Assembly (NCBI RefSeq): GCF_005503695.1
Contig: NZ_SCMU01000001.1
Location: 310,001-374,000, forward strand
Origin: Sphingopyxis sp. 2PD
GTDB taxonomy: Bacteria > Pseudomonadota > Alphaproteobacteria > Sphingomonadales > Sphingomonadaceae
Direction of reading: 5' to 3'
Length of the DNA stretch: 64,000 nucleotides
This document shows, in pieces, positions 9,868 through 19,438 of this stretch. Both the position numbers and the translations under genes were made by a program. Numbering within the stretch: the stretch's first letter is position 1; every line of letters begins with the position of its first letter. The notes under the pieces were generated by a model that was given only the letters and a program-made list of their open reading frames with translations, was not told the DNA's origin and ran no database searches.

Positions 9868-11243
9868 CAACAGTCCCCGTTGGTCAGCGCCGTCACCAGA
9901 TGCGACAAGCCGACGCTGTTCGACCCCTTGACCAGCACGGTGTCGCCGGGGTGGATCACGTCGCCCAGCCGTGCCGCTGCGTCAGAGTGGGCGGCCACAT
10001 GCTCGAAATCGATGCGGCCCTCAAGCGCTTTGGCGAGCGGCGCCATCTCTTCGCCGACAAGCAGGGCGAATTGCACCCCGGCTGCGACGAGCGGAGCCGC
10101 GAGCCCGGCGTGATAAGCTTCGCCGTCCGGCCCGAGCTCCTTCATCGCGCCGAGAATCGCGACTTTGCGGTCGCCGGATTCGCTGCCCAGCTGGCCGATC
10201 GTTGCGGCCATTGAGGCGGGGTTGGCGTTATAGCTTTCGTCGATCAGCAGGATATGCCCGCCGCCCAGCGGCACCCGGTGACGCGCGCCGCGGCCCGCGA
10301 GCCCGGCCATTTCGGCAAAAGCCAGCCCCGCCGCGGGCAGGTCGCCGCCGACCGCCTTCACCGCCGCCAGCACCGCGAGCGAATTGGACACCCAATGCAC
10401 CCCCGCCTGCGCGATCGTGTAGCAGAGCAGCGAATCCTGCACCTGCGCGGTGACGAGCGACCCACCCTGGCCGTCGGGCAACCAGTCGACCGCGCGCACA
10501 TCGGCGTCGGCGCCGAGGCCGAAGCTGATCACATGCGCGGCATGTTGTTCGGCCTTGGCGCGCAGCCGGGCATAATGCGGGCTGTCGAAGGGGACGATCG
10601 CGGTACCGCCGGGCTCCAGCCCTTCGAAAATCTCGCCCTTGGCATCGGCGATCGCCTCTTCGCTGCCGAAAAACTCCATATGCGCCGGGGCGATGGTCGT
10701 CACGATGGCGACGTGCGGGCGGACCATGCGGGTCAGCTCGGCGAGCTCGCCTGCATGGTTCATCCCCATTTCGAACACCCCGAAATCGGCGGTCGAGGGC
10801 ATGCGCGCGAGGCTGAGTGGCACGCCGACATGGTTGTTATAGCTTTTGACCGAGCGATGCGCCTTACCGGGGCGGAAACGGTCGAGCGCCGCGAACAACG
10901 CTTCCTTCGTCCCCGTCTTGCCTGCCGACCCCGTCACGCCGATGACCCGGCCGTGGCTGCGCGCACGCGCCGCGGTGCCGAGCGCATTCAGCGCCGCGGC
11001 GCTGTCAGCAACGCGGACATGCGGTTGGTCGATGGCGGTTTCGCAGATGATCCCGGCGGCGCCCGCAGCAATCGCCTTATCGATAAACTTGTGCCCGTCG
11101 GTCGCCTCGCCGCGCATCGCGACGAAGAGGTCGCCGGTCGTAACCTCGCGCGAATCAAAGGCGACGCCATGCACGGTGAAATCGGCGCTCGCTTCGCCGC
11201 CGGTCGCGGCGGCGATGGCGCGGGCGGTCCACAGCGGGTTCAT
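9867..11243 (-). CDS. murF: UDP-MurNAc-tripeptide--D-Ala-D-Ala ligase (MurF)
   Basis: Adds the D-Ala-D-Ala made by Ddl; 458 residues. It shows the MurE/F-type N-terminal [13 protein letters not shown]-loop GSAGKTGTK (105-113), [22 protein letters not shown] and the C-terminal [12 protein letters not shown]. The ATG at 11243 gives an ATGA overlap with murE, whereas the in-frame ATG at 11252 lies deeper in murE, so the shorter form is chosen. Confidence 0.96.
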   Translation of the reverse strand: MNPLWTARAIAAATGGEASADFTVHGVAFDSREVTTGDLFVAMRGEATDGHKFIDKAIAAGAAGIICETAIDQPHVRVADSAAALNALGTAARARSHGRVIGVTGSAGKTGTKEALFAALDRFRPGKAHRSVKSYNNHVGVPLSLARMPSTADFGVFEMGMNHAGELAELTRMVRPHVAIVTTIAPAHMEFFGSEEAIADAKGEIFEGLEPGGTAIVPFDSPHYARLRAKAEQHAAHVISFGLGADADVRAVDWLPDGQGGSLVTAQVQDSLLCYTIAQAGVHWVSNSLAVLAAVKAVGGDLPAAGLAFAEMAGLAGRGARHRVPLGGGHILLIDESYNANPASMAATIGQLGSESGDRKVAILGAMKELGPDGEAYHAGLAAPLVAAGVQFALLVGEEMAPLAKALEGRIDFEHVAAHSDAAARLGDVIHPGDTVLVKGSNSVGLSHLVTALTNGDC

Positions 11244-12679
11244 GCCGCGCACTCGCGCGCGACGGCAACGTCGTCGAAAGGGATGACGCGCATGTCGGCG
11301 CCCGCGCCGACGATCTGCCCCTGCTCATGCCCCTTGCCCGCGATGCAGACGATGTCGTCGGCGCGCGCTTCGGCAATCGCGGCAGCAATGGCGGCGCGGC
11401 GATCGCCGATGACCTGCGCGCGCGGTGCGCCCGCAGCAATTGCGGCGCGGATGGCCGCCGGATCCTCGCCGCGCGGATTATCGTCGGTGATGATCAGCAC
11501 GTCGGCCTTGGCCGCCGCGACCTTCCCCATCTCGGGGCGCTTCGCCTGATCGCGGTCGCCGCCGGCGCCGAACACAAGGATCAGCCGCCCGCGTGCATGC
11601 GGACGCAGCGCGTCGAGCGCCGCCGCGATCGCGTCGGGGGTATGCGCATAATCGACATAGACCGGCGCGCCCGCCTTGGTGATCGCCGCGCGCTCGAGCC
11701 GCCCGCGCACCGGCTGCAGCCGCGCCAGATTACCCAGTGTCTGCGCGACATCGCCGCCGGTCGCGATGACCAGACCCGCCGCCACCAGCGCATTGGCGAC
11801 CTGATAGGCGCCGATCAGTGGCAGATCGACCTTGTGGGTCACATCACCCGCCGCGATGACAAGCGTCTGGCCGAGCTGGGTCGGTTCACGCGAGATCAGA
11901 CGCAGAGCCTCGCCCTGCGCCCCGACCGTCAGCAGGCGAACGCCGCGCGCGCGCACTGCATCAATGACGGCGGCCGAATAGCCATCGTCGCTCCAAACGA
12001 CGGCTGTACCATCCTGTTCGACCACCTCGGTGAACAGCCGTAGCTTGGCCGCGAGATACGCCTCCATCGTGCCATGATAGTCGAGATGATCGTGGCTGAG
12101 ATTGGTGAACGCCGCCGCCTTTACCGGCAATCCTTCGGTGCGATATTGGTCAAGCCCGTGGCTCGAGGCCTCGAACGCCGCATGGCCGACCCCCTCGACC
12201 GCCAGCCCCGACATATTGCTGAGGAAGGTGACGATGTCGGGCGTCGTCAGCCCGGTCGACGCGCTGTCGAGCGATGTCGTGATCCCCAGCGTGCCGATCG
12301 ACGCCGCGTTGAACCCTGCCATCCGCCACAGCTGGCGCGTCATTTCGACCGTCGAGGTCTTACCGTTGGTCCCCGTCACCGCGACGCAAGTCGCCGGAAA
12401 GCGGTGAAAGAATCGCGCCGCAATATGCGCGAAAGCCCGGCGCGGATTGGCTTCGGCAATATGCACTGCGCCTTCGACGTGCGCCTCAGGCCGCGCGACG
12501 ACCGCCACCGCCCCGGCCTCGATCGCCGCGGGAATGAAATCCTCACCGTTGAATTTTTCGCCGACAAAGGCGCCAAAGACTGTCCCTGGCGCCACTTTGC
12601 GATGATCGATGGCGAGGCCGGTGACGACCGGGTCGGTGCCCGCACCCCCTTGATCCCCCGTCAGCGCGGACAGGCGCAT
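11240..12679 (-). CDS. murE: UDP-MurNAc-tripeptide synthetase, meso-diaminopimelate type (MurE)
   Basis: Adds the third stem-peptide residue; 479 residues. It has P-loop GTNGKTST (103-110), FEASSHGLDQYR, NLSHDHLDYHG, the C-terminal VYVDYAHTPDA and the DDNPRGEDP loop. DNPR is the known signature for meso-diaminopimelate selection, in keeping with a Gram-negative wall. The ATG at 12679 overlaps the ftsI stop (TAATG). An in-frame ATG at 12703 would add eight residues and is less likely. Confidence 0.96.
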   Translation of the reverse strand: MRLSALTGDQGGAGTDPVVTGLAIDHRKVAPGTVFGAFVGEKFNGEDFIPAAIEAGAVAVVARPEAHVEGAVHIAEANPRRAFAHIAARFFHRFPATCVAVTGTNGKTSTVEMTRQLWRMAGFNAASIGTLGITTSLDSASTGLTTPDIVTFLSNMSGLAVEGVGHAAFEASSHGLDQYRTEGLPVKAAAFTNLSHDHLDYHGTMEAYLAAKLRLFTEVVEQDGTAVVWSDDGYSAAVIDAVRARGVRLLTVGAQGEALRLISREPTQLGQTLVIAAGDVTHKVDLPLIGAYQVANALVAAGLVIATGGDVAQTLGNLARLQPVRGRLERAAITKAGAPVYVDYAHTPDAIAAALDALRPHARGRLILVFGAGGDRDQAKRPEMGKVAAAKADVLIITDDNPRGEDPAAIRAAIAAGAPRAQVIGDRRAAIAAAIAEARADDIVCIAGKGHEQGQIVGAGADMRVIPFDDVAVARECAA

Positions 12680-14373
12680 TATTCGTCTTCCCCATTTCTC
12701 CACAGCAGCGGGGTAAGCTCGGAGACATCGACGTCGCGGCTTTCGTCGGGGAATACGCCGAGCATCGGTCCGGCGCGCATCACGACCTTGCTGACTACCG
12801 GAGCCGCGGTCCAGCCCGCGGTGCGCTGACCCGAGCTATAGGCGTTGCCCTTGGGCTCGTCGATCATCACCAGCACGACATAGCGCGGATTATCCATCGG
12901 GAAAGCCGCGGCAAAGGTCGCGACGACCGAGCTGCGGCGATAGCCACCGGCGCCGGGCTTTTCGGCGCTGCCGGTCTTGCCGCCGACACGGAAGCCCGGG
13001 GCTTCAGCCTTTTTGCCGGTACCGTCCGACACGATCAGGCGGAGCAGCTGGCGCATCCGGGCGCTGGTCGCGGCCTTGAACACGCGGCGGCCCTTCGGCG
13101 GCGCCTGATCGCCCAGTTTGGTGATCGTCGCGGGGCGATAGATGCCGCCGTTGACCAACGCGGCATAGGCGCTGGCGAGGTGCAGCGGGGTCACCGCGAT
13201 GCCATGGCCATAGCCGGTGGTCATCGTGGTCAATCGGCCCCAATCCTTCGGCCACAGCGGAAAGGCACGTTCCTTCAGGTCAATCTTGGGCCGCGTGTTG
13301 AAATCGAGCTTGCGGAACATCGCCTCCATATTCTCGCGGCCCAGTTCGTCGGCAATCCGCGCGGTAGTGATGTTCGAGCTGTGGATCAGCGTTTCGGGGA
13401 CGTTCAGCCAGCGGTTCGAGGGATGGCTGTCGCGGATGCGAAAGCCCGCGATCGCCAGCGGCGCGGTCGCGTCATAGCGGCGCGCCATACTGGTCACCGT
13501 GCCCGCATCGATCGCGGCCGCCACCGTCAGCGGTTTGAAGGTCGAGCCGAGCTCGTACAGATTATGAGTCACCGCGTTGCGCCGCGCCGCCATATTGTCC
13601 GGCGCCAGCTTGTTGGGATTATAGGTCGGCAGCGACGTCATGGCGGCGATTTCGCCGGTGTGGACGTCGAGGATGATGCCGGCGCCGCCGATCGCTTCGA
13701 GATTGGCGACCGCCGAGCCCAGTTCGCTTTCGAGCACACCCTGCACGCGCGCATCGATCGACAGCGCCAGCGGCTCGCCGCGGGTAGCCTTGTCGATCAG
13801 GCGGCTGTCGAACGCCCCCTCGGCGCCGGTGACGCCATGTCCCGCCGCATCGGTGAAGCCCAGCACGTGCGCGGCGAGGCTGAGCTGCGGATACAGCCGC
13901 TCTTTCTCGCGCGGGAAGTCGAAGCCAACGTCGCCGATCGCGTTTACCGCCGCCACTTGATCGGGCAGCGCGCGGCGGCGGATATAGGTCGGGCGCGGCC
14001 CGCTCACCTTGGCCAACAGCTCGGCGCGCGACATGTCGGGGAATATCTTGTGCAGTTCGTCGGCCAGATATTGCCGATTGTTGAGCAGCTTTTCCGGAAC
14101 GACGCGGATCGAATAGCCGTCGATCGTCCGCGCCAGCGGGATGCCGTTGCGATCGACAATGTCAGCGCGCGCCGGAAGGAAGGCGGTCGATGCCGAACCG
14201 TTGCGCGACGATGTGTCGAACATCGCAAAATACAAGAGCCGCATCGACACCAGAAAAAATGCCGCCATGAACAGCAGCATCAGGATCATCAGGCGCTGCT
14301 GCGCGGTCAGCAAAATCTGTTGCCGCACCCCAGCGGTACGCACCCGGGTCGGACGGACGACCAGCGTGTTCAT
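12679..14373 (-). CDS. ftsI: Septal transpeptidase FtsI (PBP3)
   Basis: Class B penicillin-binding protein that cross-links septal peptidoglycan with FtsW; 564 residues. A cytoplasmic tail and one membrane segment (about residues 27-50) precede the dimerisation domain beginning RADIVDRNGIPLA. The transpeptidase motifs are STFK (277-280), SSN (332-334) and KTG (466-468). The in-frame overlap ATGA with ftsL and TAATG with murE indicates tight translational coupling. Confidence 0.97.
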   Translation of the reverse strand: MNTLVVRPTRVRTAGVRQQILLTAQQRLMILMLLFMAAFFLVSMRLLYFAMFDTSSRNGSASTAFLPARADIVDRNGIPLARTIDGYSIRVVPEKLLNNRQYLADELHKIFPDMSRAELLAKVSGPRPTYIRRRALPDQVAAVNAIGDVGFDFPREKERLYPQLSLAAHVLGFTDAAGHGVTGAEGAFDSRLIDKATRGEPLALSIDARVQGVLESELGSAVANLEAIGGAGIILDVHTGEIAAMTSLPTYNPNKLAPDNMAARRNAVTHNLYELGSTFKPLTVAAAIDAGTVTSMARRYDATAPLAIAGFRIRDSHPSNRWLNVPETLIHSSNITTARIADELGRENMEAMFRKLDFNTRPKIDLKERAFPLWPKDWGRLTTMTTGYGHGIAVTPLHLASAYAALVNGGIYRPATITKLGDQAPPKGRRVFKAATSARMRQLLRLIVSDGTGKKAEAPGFRVGGKTGSAEKPGAGGYRRSSVVATFAAAFPMDNPRYVVLVMIDEPKGNAYSSGQRTAGWTAAPVVSKVVMRAGPMLGVFPDESRDVDVSELTPLLWRNGEDE

Positions 14374-14963
14374 CGGGTCGGCTTCCCTCCTGCGGCTTCG
14401 GCGGCGGCGGCACGCTTCAGATCCGCGAGCGTCGATTCGGCAAGCAACTGGTCCTCGATCATCTTGAGCTGTTCGCGGCGGCGCGTCGGCGCCATGCGCG
14501 GCGCGGTGTCGCTGCGAATGCCTGTTTCGGCCTGCGCCAGCACGACTGGCTTTGCCGCAGCGGGCTTTGCTGCGACCGGGCTTGCCTGGGGCGCGGCGGG
14601 CACGGCAACCGGCGAAACCATCGCCATCAGCACCGGCGCAACCTCGTTGGCGCCGCGCGCGCGCGGCAGGCGGTCAAGCGACGCCAGCTGGCGCTCGCTC
14701 TCCAGATATTGCCCCGCACCCGGGGCCGAATAGCCAAAGGTGTCAGCGTTCCACTGCTCCAGCTGGCGCATGGAGGCGCGCACCGCGAGCTCGGATTCCA
14801 GGTAGCGGATATTGTCGCGGCTGCGCTCGATCTCCTTTTCGATCCGCGTCAATTCGCTGCGCGTCGCCGCGACCTTGAGCGACACCGGATAGAGCATCAT
14901 CGCACAGATCAGCACCAGCAGGACCAGTCCGATCCCTTGAAGTTTGCGCGCCGCCATCAGCAT
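14370..14963 (-). CDS. ftsL: Cell division protein FtsL (extended form)
   Basis: Bitopic protein assigned to FtsL by position between rsmH and ftsI. One membrane segment (about residues 11-28) is followed by a heptad-like stretch ([20 protein letters not shown] region, about 37-60). At 197 residues it is clearly longer than the usual 90-125. The extra part, from about residue 100, is Ala/Pro-rich and ends in a charged helix. Starts at 14963 and at 14957 (TGATG with the rsmH stop) are both possible. Sequence similarity in FtsL is weak, so the identification rests on synteny and architecture. Confidence 0.85.
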   Translation of the reverse strand: MLMAARKLQGIGLVLLVLICAMMLYPVSLKVAATRSELTRIEKEIERSRDNIRYLESELAVRASMRQLEQWNADTFGYSAPGAGQYLESERQLASLDRLPRARGANEVAPVLMAMVSPVAVPAAPQASPVAAKPAAAKPVVLAQAETGIRSDTAPRMAPTRRREQLKMIEDQLLAESTLADLKRAAAAEAAGGKPTR

Positions 14964-15949
14964 GAGATCGCCTCCTTCATATTGGATTGACCCGGCCAGG
15001 CCGGGGCTGCCGTCCGCACCGCGCTACGCAGCGTGGCCGAACGCGCGCGCGGGTTGCGCGCCTCTTCGGCCTTGCTCGGCCGCACTTTGCGCGCCGGCGT
15101 TTCGAAAGTGGCGGCCCGCGCCAGAGGGAGCGGCGCGGGCCGGTGACGCGAACCGGCGGCATCGCTTCCGCTCCGTTCGCGCAGAAAATTCTTCACGATG
15201 CGGTCTTCGGTGCTGTGAAAGCTGACCACCGCCAACCGGCCGCCCGGGCGGAGCAACCGTTCGGCGGCGGCCAGCCCCGCGACCAACTCGTCGAGTTCGG
15301 AATTGATGTGGATGCGGATCGCCTGAAAGCTTTTGGTCGAAGGATCCTTGGGCGCACCGGGCGGATGGCGCAGCGCCTTGCGGACCACTGACGCCAGTTC
15401 GGCGGTGCGCGTCAGCGGCCGCGCGGCAACGATCGCGCGCGCGACGCGGCGCGACTGACGCTCGTCGCCATAATGGAACAGCACGTCGGCGATTTCGGTT
15501 TCATCGGCGCGGTTCAGCCAGTCGGCGGCGCTTTCGCCCTCCTGCGCCATGCGCATGTCGAGCGGGCCGTCCTTCTGGAAGGAAAAGCCGCGCTCATCGC
15601 GGTCAAGCTGCATCGACGACACGCCGATGTCGAAGGTGATGCCGTCGACGGTATCGATTCCGCGCTCGGCCAGCAGCCGGTCGATCTCGCCGAAGCGGCC
15701 GTGGATCAAGGTCAGCCGGCCATTGGCCTCCCCGACCAGCGCCTGCCCTTCGGCAATCGCATCGGGATCGCGGTCGCAAGCGACGACATCGGCGCCCGCG
15801 GCGAGCATCGCGCGGGTGTAGCCGCCCGCTCCAAAGGTTGCGTCGACGTGACGCTCGCCCGGCGTGATCGCGAGTGCGGCAACGACTTCGTCGCGCAGGA
15901 CCGGGTCATGGCGCGGATCGCGGGGCAGCGCGGCGGAAAGATCGCTCAT
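14957..15949 (-). CDS. rsmH: 16S rRNA (cytosine(1402)-N4)-methyltransferase (RsmH/MraW)
   Basis: SAM-dependent methyltransferase acting on the ribosomal P site; 330 residues. Signatures are [10 protein letters not shown], the SAM loop [49 protein letters not shown] and the C-terminal [15 protein letters not shown]. The ATG at 15949 makes an ATGA overlap with mraZ. An in-frame ATG at 15979 would extend into mraZ and is rejected. Confidence 0.97.
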   Translation of the reverse strand: MSDLSAALPRDPRHDPVLRDEVVAALAITPGERHVDATFGAGGYTRAMLAAGADVVACDRDPDAIAEGQALVGEANGRLTLIHGRFGEIDRLLAERGIDTVDGITFDIGVSSMQLDRDERGFSFQKDGPLDMRMAQEGESAADWLNRADETEIADVLFHYGDERQSRRVARAIVAARPLTRTAELASVVRKALRHPPGAPKDPSTKSFQAIRIHINSELDELVAGLAAAERLLRPGGRLAVVSFHSTEDRIVKNFLRERSGSDAAGSRHRPAPLPLARAATFETPARKVRPSKAEEARNPRARSATLRSAVRTAAPAWPGQSNMKEAISC

Positions 15950-16446
15950 TTGCGCCCCTTCCCTTTCGTCGCGTCCCACGCCGCGGCAAGCCGCTGCAAC
16001 ACCGGATCAGCGTCAGCGCATTCTACGAGCGTCGGCAGCCACCAGATTTCGAAACGACGACCCGATCCGACAAAGGCGGTCGCACCGACATCGCCAACGC
16101 GGTCGCGGTGGGTAAAGCCGGGCAGGAACCGACCGCTGTCGTCGAGTGCATAGGCCTCGGTATAGCTGAAACGCTTCTTGAACTCGGCGTCTTCGTCGAA
16201 ATCGAGGTTGCGCGCGCGCGCGGTGTCGCGATCACGCTCGATCTCGCTGTTCAACCGGTCATATTGATCGTGACCATAGGCGACGAGGCAGGGCAGCTTT
16301 TCATGGAAACCGACCCAAAGCACGCGCTGGCCGTCCGCAGTAAGGGGCACATTGTTGCGGAACTGTGAGGGGACGGCGATGCGTCCCTTGCCATCGATCG
16401 CGGCGAAGCTGGTGCCTGCATATTGGCCGGGCGTCACAATCGCCAT
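15946..16446 (-). CDS. mraZ: Transcriptional regulator MraZ
   Basis: First gene of the dcw operon. MraZ is a ring-forming DNA-binding protein that controls its own operon. The 166 residues contain two SpoVT/AbrB-like halves: [16 protein letters not shown] near residues 16-31 and the second repeat near [13 protein letters not shown] (about 99-111). A GGGGGAGGG-type ribosome site precedes the ATG at 16446. It is longer than E. coli MraZ (152 residues), with a basic C-terminal tail ending KGKGRK. Confidence 0.95.
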   Translation of the reverse strand: MAIVTPGQYAGTSFAAIDGKGRIAVPSQFRNNVPLTADGQRVLWVGFHEKLPCLVAYGHDQYDRLNSEIERDRDTARARNLDFDEDAEFKKRFSYTEAYALDDSGRFLPGFTHRDRVGDVGATAFVGSGRRFEIWWLPTLVECADADPVLQRLAAAWDATKGKGRK

Positions 16447-16570
16447 CGCTCTGCCCTCCCCCTATGCGCCACCGGGCAATAATTCCCTGGCCCCGAAATC
16501 GCATGATTCCAGTTGGTTCGGTGTCGGTGGAGATTGCCCCTCTCCGATTCCTGACTATCAACTATAGATC

Positions 16571-16604
16571 GGGGTGAAAAGGGGTAATTTGGGGCAAAAT
16601 AGGG
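16571..16604. promoter_or_regulatory. Probable MraZ-binding repeat array
   Basis: On the plus strand four units begin exactly 10 bases apart at 16571 (GGGGTGAAAA), 16581 (GGGGTAATTT), 16591 (GGGGCAAAAT) and 16601 (AGGGAATCTA). MraZ of other bacteria binds short G-rich boxes repeated with a 10-base period just upstream of mraZ. The location 125 bases before mraZ and the exact spacing fit that. The last unit also forms an inverted pair with CTCCCTA at 16611-16617. A TATAGT hexamer on the minus strand (16561-16566) could be the -10 element, though no convincing -35 is seen. Confidence 0.7.
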
Positions 16605-16721
16605 AATCTACTCCCTATTTGCCGCAAAATGCCCGATTCCATGGTCAAAACGCGGTCGACACTGATCGGCGGACCGCAAACCGCAGCCTTTTCGGAGCAA
16701 AATCTGGTCGAAAAAGACGCC

Positions 16722-17885
16722 TCAGTTGGCGCGCGCGCGAATCCACAGCGGCTGCAGCGGCGCGACTCCGGCGCCCGGCCAAAGCCGTGCCGCCAACCAT
16801 TCGATGGTGTCGGCTCGCCGCAGATGATGCGCACCCGGCACCAACGGCGACCACAGCGGGGCAAACAGCAGATCGGCATCGCCCACGAGCCAGGCCTCGC
16901 CCGCACCGATCGGGCATCGTGCAACGCGGCGATCGGCGAATATGCGGCACCGCGGCGGCAACCGCTCGAACGCCCCGGCGCTCGACAGGCGCAGCCACGC
17001 TCCATCGATTGCGATCGCCGACACGGCATTATCGTCCGTTGGCGCCGACCCGAGCGCCACCCCCCAATGGTCGAGCAGCGGGGTCAGCAGGCTGGTGACC
17101 GGCGGATTGCGCGGATCGCCGAGCGGATGGCGCGCAGGCCAGCCCGACAGCGCGTCGGCCAGCAGCACGGCCTTGCCGCCACCCCGGACAAAAGCGTCGA
17201 TCGCGACCAGTTCCTGCGGCGCTAGCGCGCGTGGGTGCGCGATCAGCAGCGTTCCGCCGGGCGGCGACACCTGTTCGACCAGGCTGTCGACCAGCGCCAC
17301 CGGCCCCAACGCCTCCAGCCGAACCAGTGCCGGATCATCCTCGGCGCCGGACGAAATGATCGCGGCGATATCGCCGCTACCCGACCAGCGCAGCGGCAGT
17401 CCGGTGAGCATCGTCGCCGCCGGGGTGCCAGCCGCGGCCAACGCGGGCCGGTAAAGTGCCGCGAGCAACATATGTCCGGCCGCGAACCAGCCGGTGACCA
17501 GCACCAGTCCGGCGAACCACGGCAGCCATCGCACCCGCCAACGCCGTTGCATCAGCCGATCGGCAACCCATGCCGCGACGGCGCCCGATACACCGACCAG
17601 CGCCAGTTGCAGCCAGCCCGCCGAACCCGCCAAAGCGACCCCGAGCAGCGCTTGCGCCCCGAGCAACAGGGCAAGCACGGCCAATGCGTTGAACCGCCGC
17701 GACGCGGTTTCCTCGCCGCGCTGCCAGACCGCGAGGAGCAGCATCGCCAAAGCCAGTATCGGCAGCGCAAGCGCGGGGTCGATCCGGCCGAGCAGCGCCT
17801 GCCCGCCGACGATCCACGCCAGCAACAGCGTCAAGGCAGCGATCGAGATAGTGCGCGCCACCGAACGGCGCGTCCCGATCGTCAC
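16722..17885 (-). CDS. Membrane protein of unknown function, GldG/ABC-auxiliary-like
   Basis: The 387-residue protein has about four N-terminal hydrophobic segments (residues 10-130) and then a soluble domain. That domain resembles the periplasmic auxiliary part of gliding-motility/ABC-type proteins: GTLLIAHPRALAPQELVAID, FVRGGGKAVLLAD, and a late GEAWLVGDADLLF, the pattern of a DUF4350/GldG-like class I glutamine amidotransferase fold without an obvious catalytic cysteine. The start is GTG at 17885 in a GTGA overlap with the small upstream gene. It is the last gene of a cysK-small-membrane trio upstream of mraZ. Function not recognised. Confidence 0.75.
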   Translation of the reverse strand: MTIGTRRSVARTISIAALTLLLAWIVGGQALLGRIDPALALPILALAMLLLAVWQRGEETASRRFNALAVLALLLGAQALLGVALAGSAGWLQLALVGVSGAVAAWVADRLMQRRWRVRWLPWFAGLVLVTGWFAAGHMLLAALYRPALAAAGTPAATMLTGLPLRWSGSGDIAAIISSGAEDDPALVRLEALGPVALVDSLVEQVSPPGGTLLIAHPRALAPQELVAIDAFVRGGGKAVLLADALSGWPARHPLGDPRNPPVTSLLTPLLDHWGVALGSAPTDDNAVSAIAIDGAWLRLSSAGAFERLPPRCRIFADRRVARCPIGAGEAWLVGDADLLFAPLWSPLVPGAHHLRRADTIEWLAARLWPGAGVAPLQPLWIRARAN

Positions 17886-18268
17886 GGGGCGGATTTGCGC
17901 GCGCGCTGCAATTCGGGGTCGGGTTCCAGGTCGGGGACGGTGGCTGGCGACGGCGCCGCCTGCGGCACCTTGATCTCGGTCGCGGCATTTTCGTCCTTCG
18001 TCGAAGGCGATACCGGCTGGACCCCCAATTCTTCGAGCGGCGCGCCGCTGCCTTTTTCTTCGCCCGGCATCTTCACGTCGGCGGAGGCCGCAGCGTCGCT
18101 CTCGACATTTTCGCGCGCACGATCGCCGATCAGCCCGGCCATGCCGACGAGCAGCAGCACGGTGAGCACGCCAGCAATGCCGATCTGCAACCGTCGCATC
18201 GTGTCGTTGACCGGCGCGGGCACCACCGGCGGCGGTACCGCCTGTTTGTCGGTGCGGATCTGGTTCAT
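17882..18268 (-). CDS. Small single-span membrane protein of unknown function
   Basis: The 128-residue product (MNQIRTDKQAVPPP start) has a proline-rich cytoplasmic N-terminus, one membrane helix at about residues 28-47 (GIAGVLTVLLLVGMAGLIG), and a hydrophilic acidic/proline-rich tail. Its ATG at 18268 overlaps the cysteine synthase stop (ATGA), and its stop overlaps the next gene (GTGA), so it belongs to a coupled three-gene unit. A much longer open frame continues upstream through the antisense of the TonB receptor gene, but that is a high-GC artefact. No family recognised. Confidence 0.75.
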   Translation of the reverse strand: MNQIRTDKQAVPPPVVPAPVNDTMRRLQIGIAGVLTVLLLVGMAGLIGDRARENVESDAAASADVKMPGEEKGSGAPLEELGVQPVSPSTKDENAATEIKVPQAAPSPATVPDLEPDPELQRARKSAP

Positions 18269-19245
18269 GCTGCCGCCTCCGTCAGACCTTTGCTCGCCAG
18301 CCATTCGGGGTTGTAGAGCGTCGACAAATAGCGGAACCCGCTGTCGCACAGGATGGTTGCGATCCGTTTGCCGGGCCCCAACTGCCGCGCGAGCGCCATC
18401 GCCCCGGCGACATTGATCCCCGACGACAGCCCCAGGCACAGCCCTTCCTCGTCGAGCAACTGCCGTACGACCTTCAACCCTTCGGTATCCGAAATGCGAA
18501 ACTGGGTGTCGATCGGCGCCCCGTCGAGGTTCGCGGTGATGCGGTTCTGACCGATCCCCTCGGCAACGCTGCTGCCTTCGGCCTTTAACTCGCCGCACTG
18601 GTAATAATTGTAGAGGCCCGCGCCATGCGGATCCGTCAATGCAATGACGATATCGCTGTTCTTGGCCTTCAGCCCCAGCCCGGTCCCCGCGATCGTGCCG
18701 CCGGTTCCCGCGGCGCAGGTAAAGCCGTCGATGCGGCCGTCCATCTGCGCCCAGATTTCCTCCGCCGTCCCCATCACATGCGATTTGCGGTTGGCGATAT
18801 TGTCGAATTGGTTGGCCCAGATCGCATTGTCGGTTTCCTCGGCGATCCGGCGCGAGGTGTGGACAAAATGGCCGGGATTGGCGAAGGGCGCGGGCGGGAC
18901 GAGCACCAGCTCGGCACCGAGCGCGCGGATCGTCGCCATCTTCTCGGCGCTCTGGTTGTCGGGCATGACGATGATGGTCTTGTACCCCAGCGCGTTGCCG
19001 ACCAGCGCCAGCCCGATGCCGGTGTTCCCCGCAGTCCCCTCGACGATCGTGCCGCCGGGACGCAGGCTGCCGTTCGCTTCGGCGTCGCGAACGATATACA
19101 GCGCGGCGCGGTCCTTCACCGAACCGCCGGGGTTGGCATATTCGCACTTGCCCCAGATCTCGCAGCCCGTGGCTTCGCTCGGCCCCTTCAGCAGCACCAG
19201 CGGGGTGTTGCCGATCAGGTCGAGGCTGTTTGCAGCTATAGTCAT
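18265..19245 (-). CDS. cysK: Cysteine synthase A (O-acetylserine sulfhydrylase family)
   Basis: PLP enzyme of 326 residues making cysteine from O-acetylserine and sulfide. The PLP lysine lies in NPGGSVKDRAA (about residues 38-48). The substrate loop VEGTAGNTGIG, the phosphate-binding AAGTGGTIAGTG and the late ILCDSGFRYLS are family signatures. Its product could in principle be a related beta-replacement enzyme, but the loop composition favours CysK. First gene of a coupled trio, divergent from the TonB receptor at 19439. Confidence 0.88.
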   Translation of the reverse strand: MTIAANSLDLIGNTPLVLLKGPSEATGCEIWGKCEYANPGGSVKDRAALYIVRDAEANGSLRPGGTIVEGTAGNTGIGLALVGNALGYKTIIVMPDNQSAEKMATIRALGAELVLVPPAPFANPGHFVHTSRRIAEETDNAIWANQFDNIANRKSHVMGTAEEIWAQMDGRIDGFTCAAGTGGTIAGTGLGLKAKNSDIVIALTDPHGAGLYNYYQCGELKAEGSSVAEGIGQNRITANLDGAPIDTQFRISDTEGLKVVRQLLDEEGLCLGLSSGINVAGAMALARQLGPGKRIATILCDSGFRYLSTLYNPEWLASKGLTEAAA

Positions 19246-19384
19246 GCCCCTGATCTAGGGCCGCGCCCCCGGCCTCGCAAGACAGCTTCGCTTGGCGCCG
19301 CCATGATCGGCCTTTGTCGATAAACGGGCGCCCGCTTCCGACAAACGACCACGCATGCGCGACGACCGGGGGTTGCCACTGTGA

Positions 19385-19400
19385 CAGTATATCATTACTG
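19385..19400. promoter_or_regulatory. Palindrome in cysK/TonB-receptor divergent region
   Basis: A 16-base inverted repeat, CAGTA-TATCAT-TACTG, about 40 bases before the TonB receptor start. Its size and position suit a repressor operator. As the downstream receptor is ZnuD-like, a Zur-type site is one option, but the sequence does not match a GTTAT...ATAAC Zur consensus well. Confidence 0.35.
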
Positions 19401-19438
19401 GAGCCCGCACAGATCGTTTCAGAATAGGACTTTCCCCC

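Noticed and set aside
13180..14733. A 517-codon plus-strand frame opposite ftsI/ftsL
   Set aside because: Antisense to essential, motif-rich genes; no domain and no ribosome site.
19385..19400. Firm call of a Zur box upstream of the ZnuD-like receptor
   Set aside because: The palindrome does not fit the usual GTTAT/ATAAC half sites well enough; reported only as an operator-like dyad.
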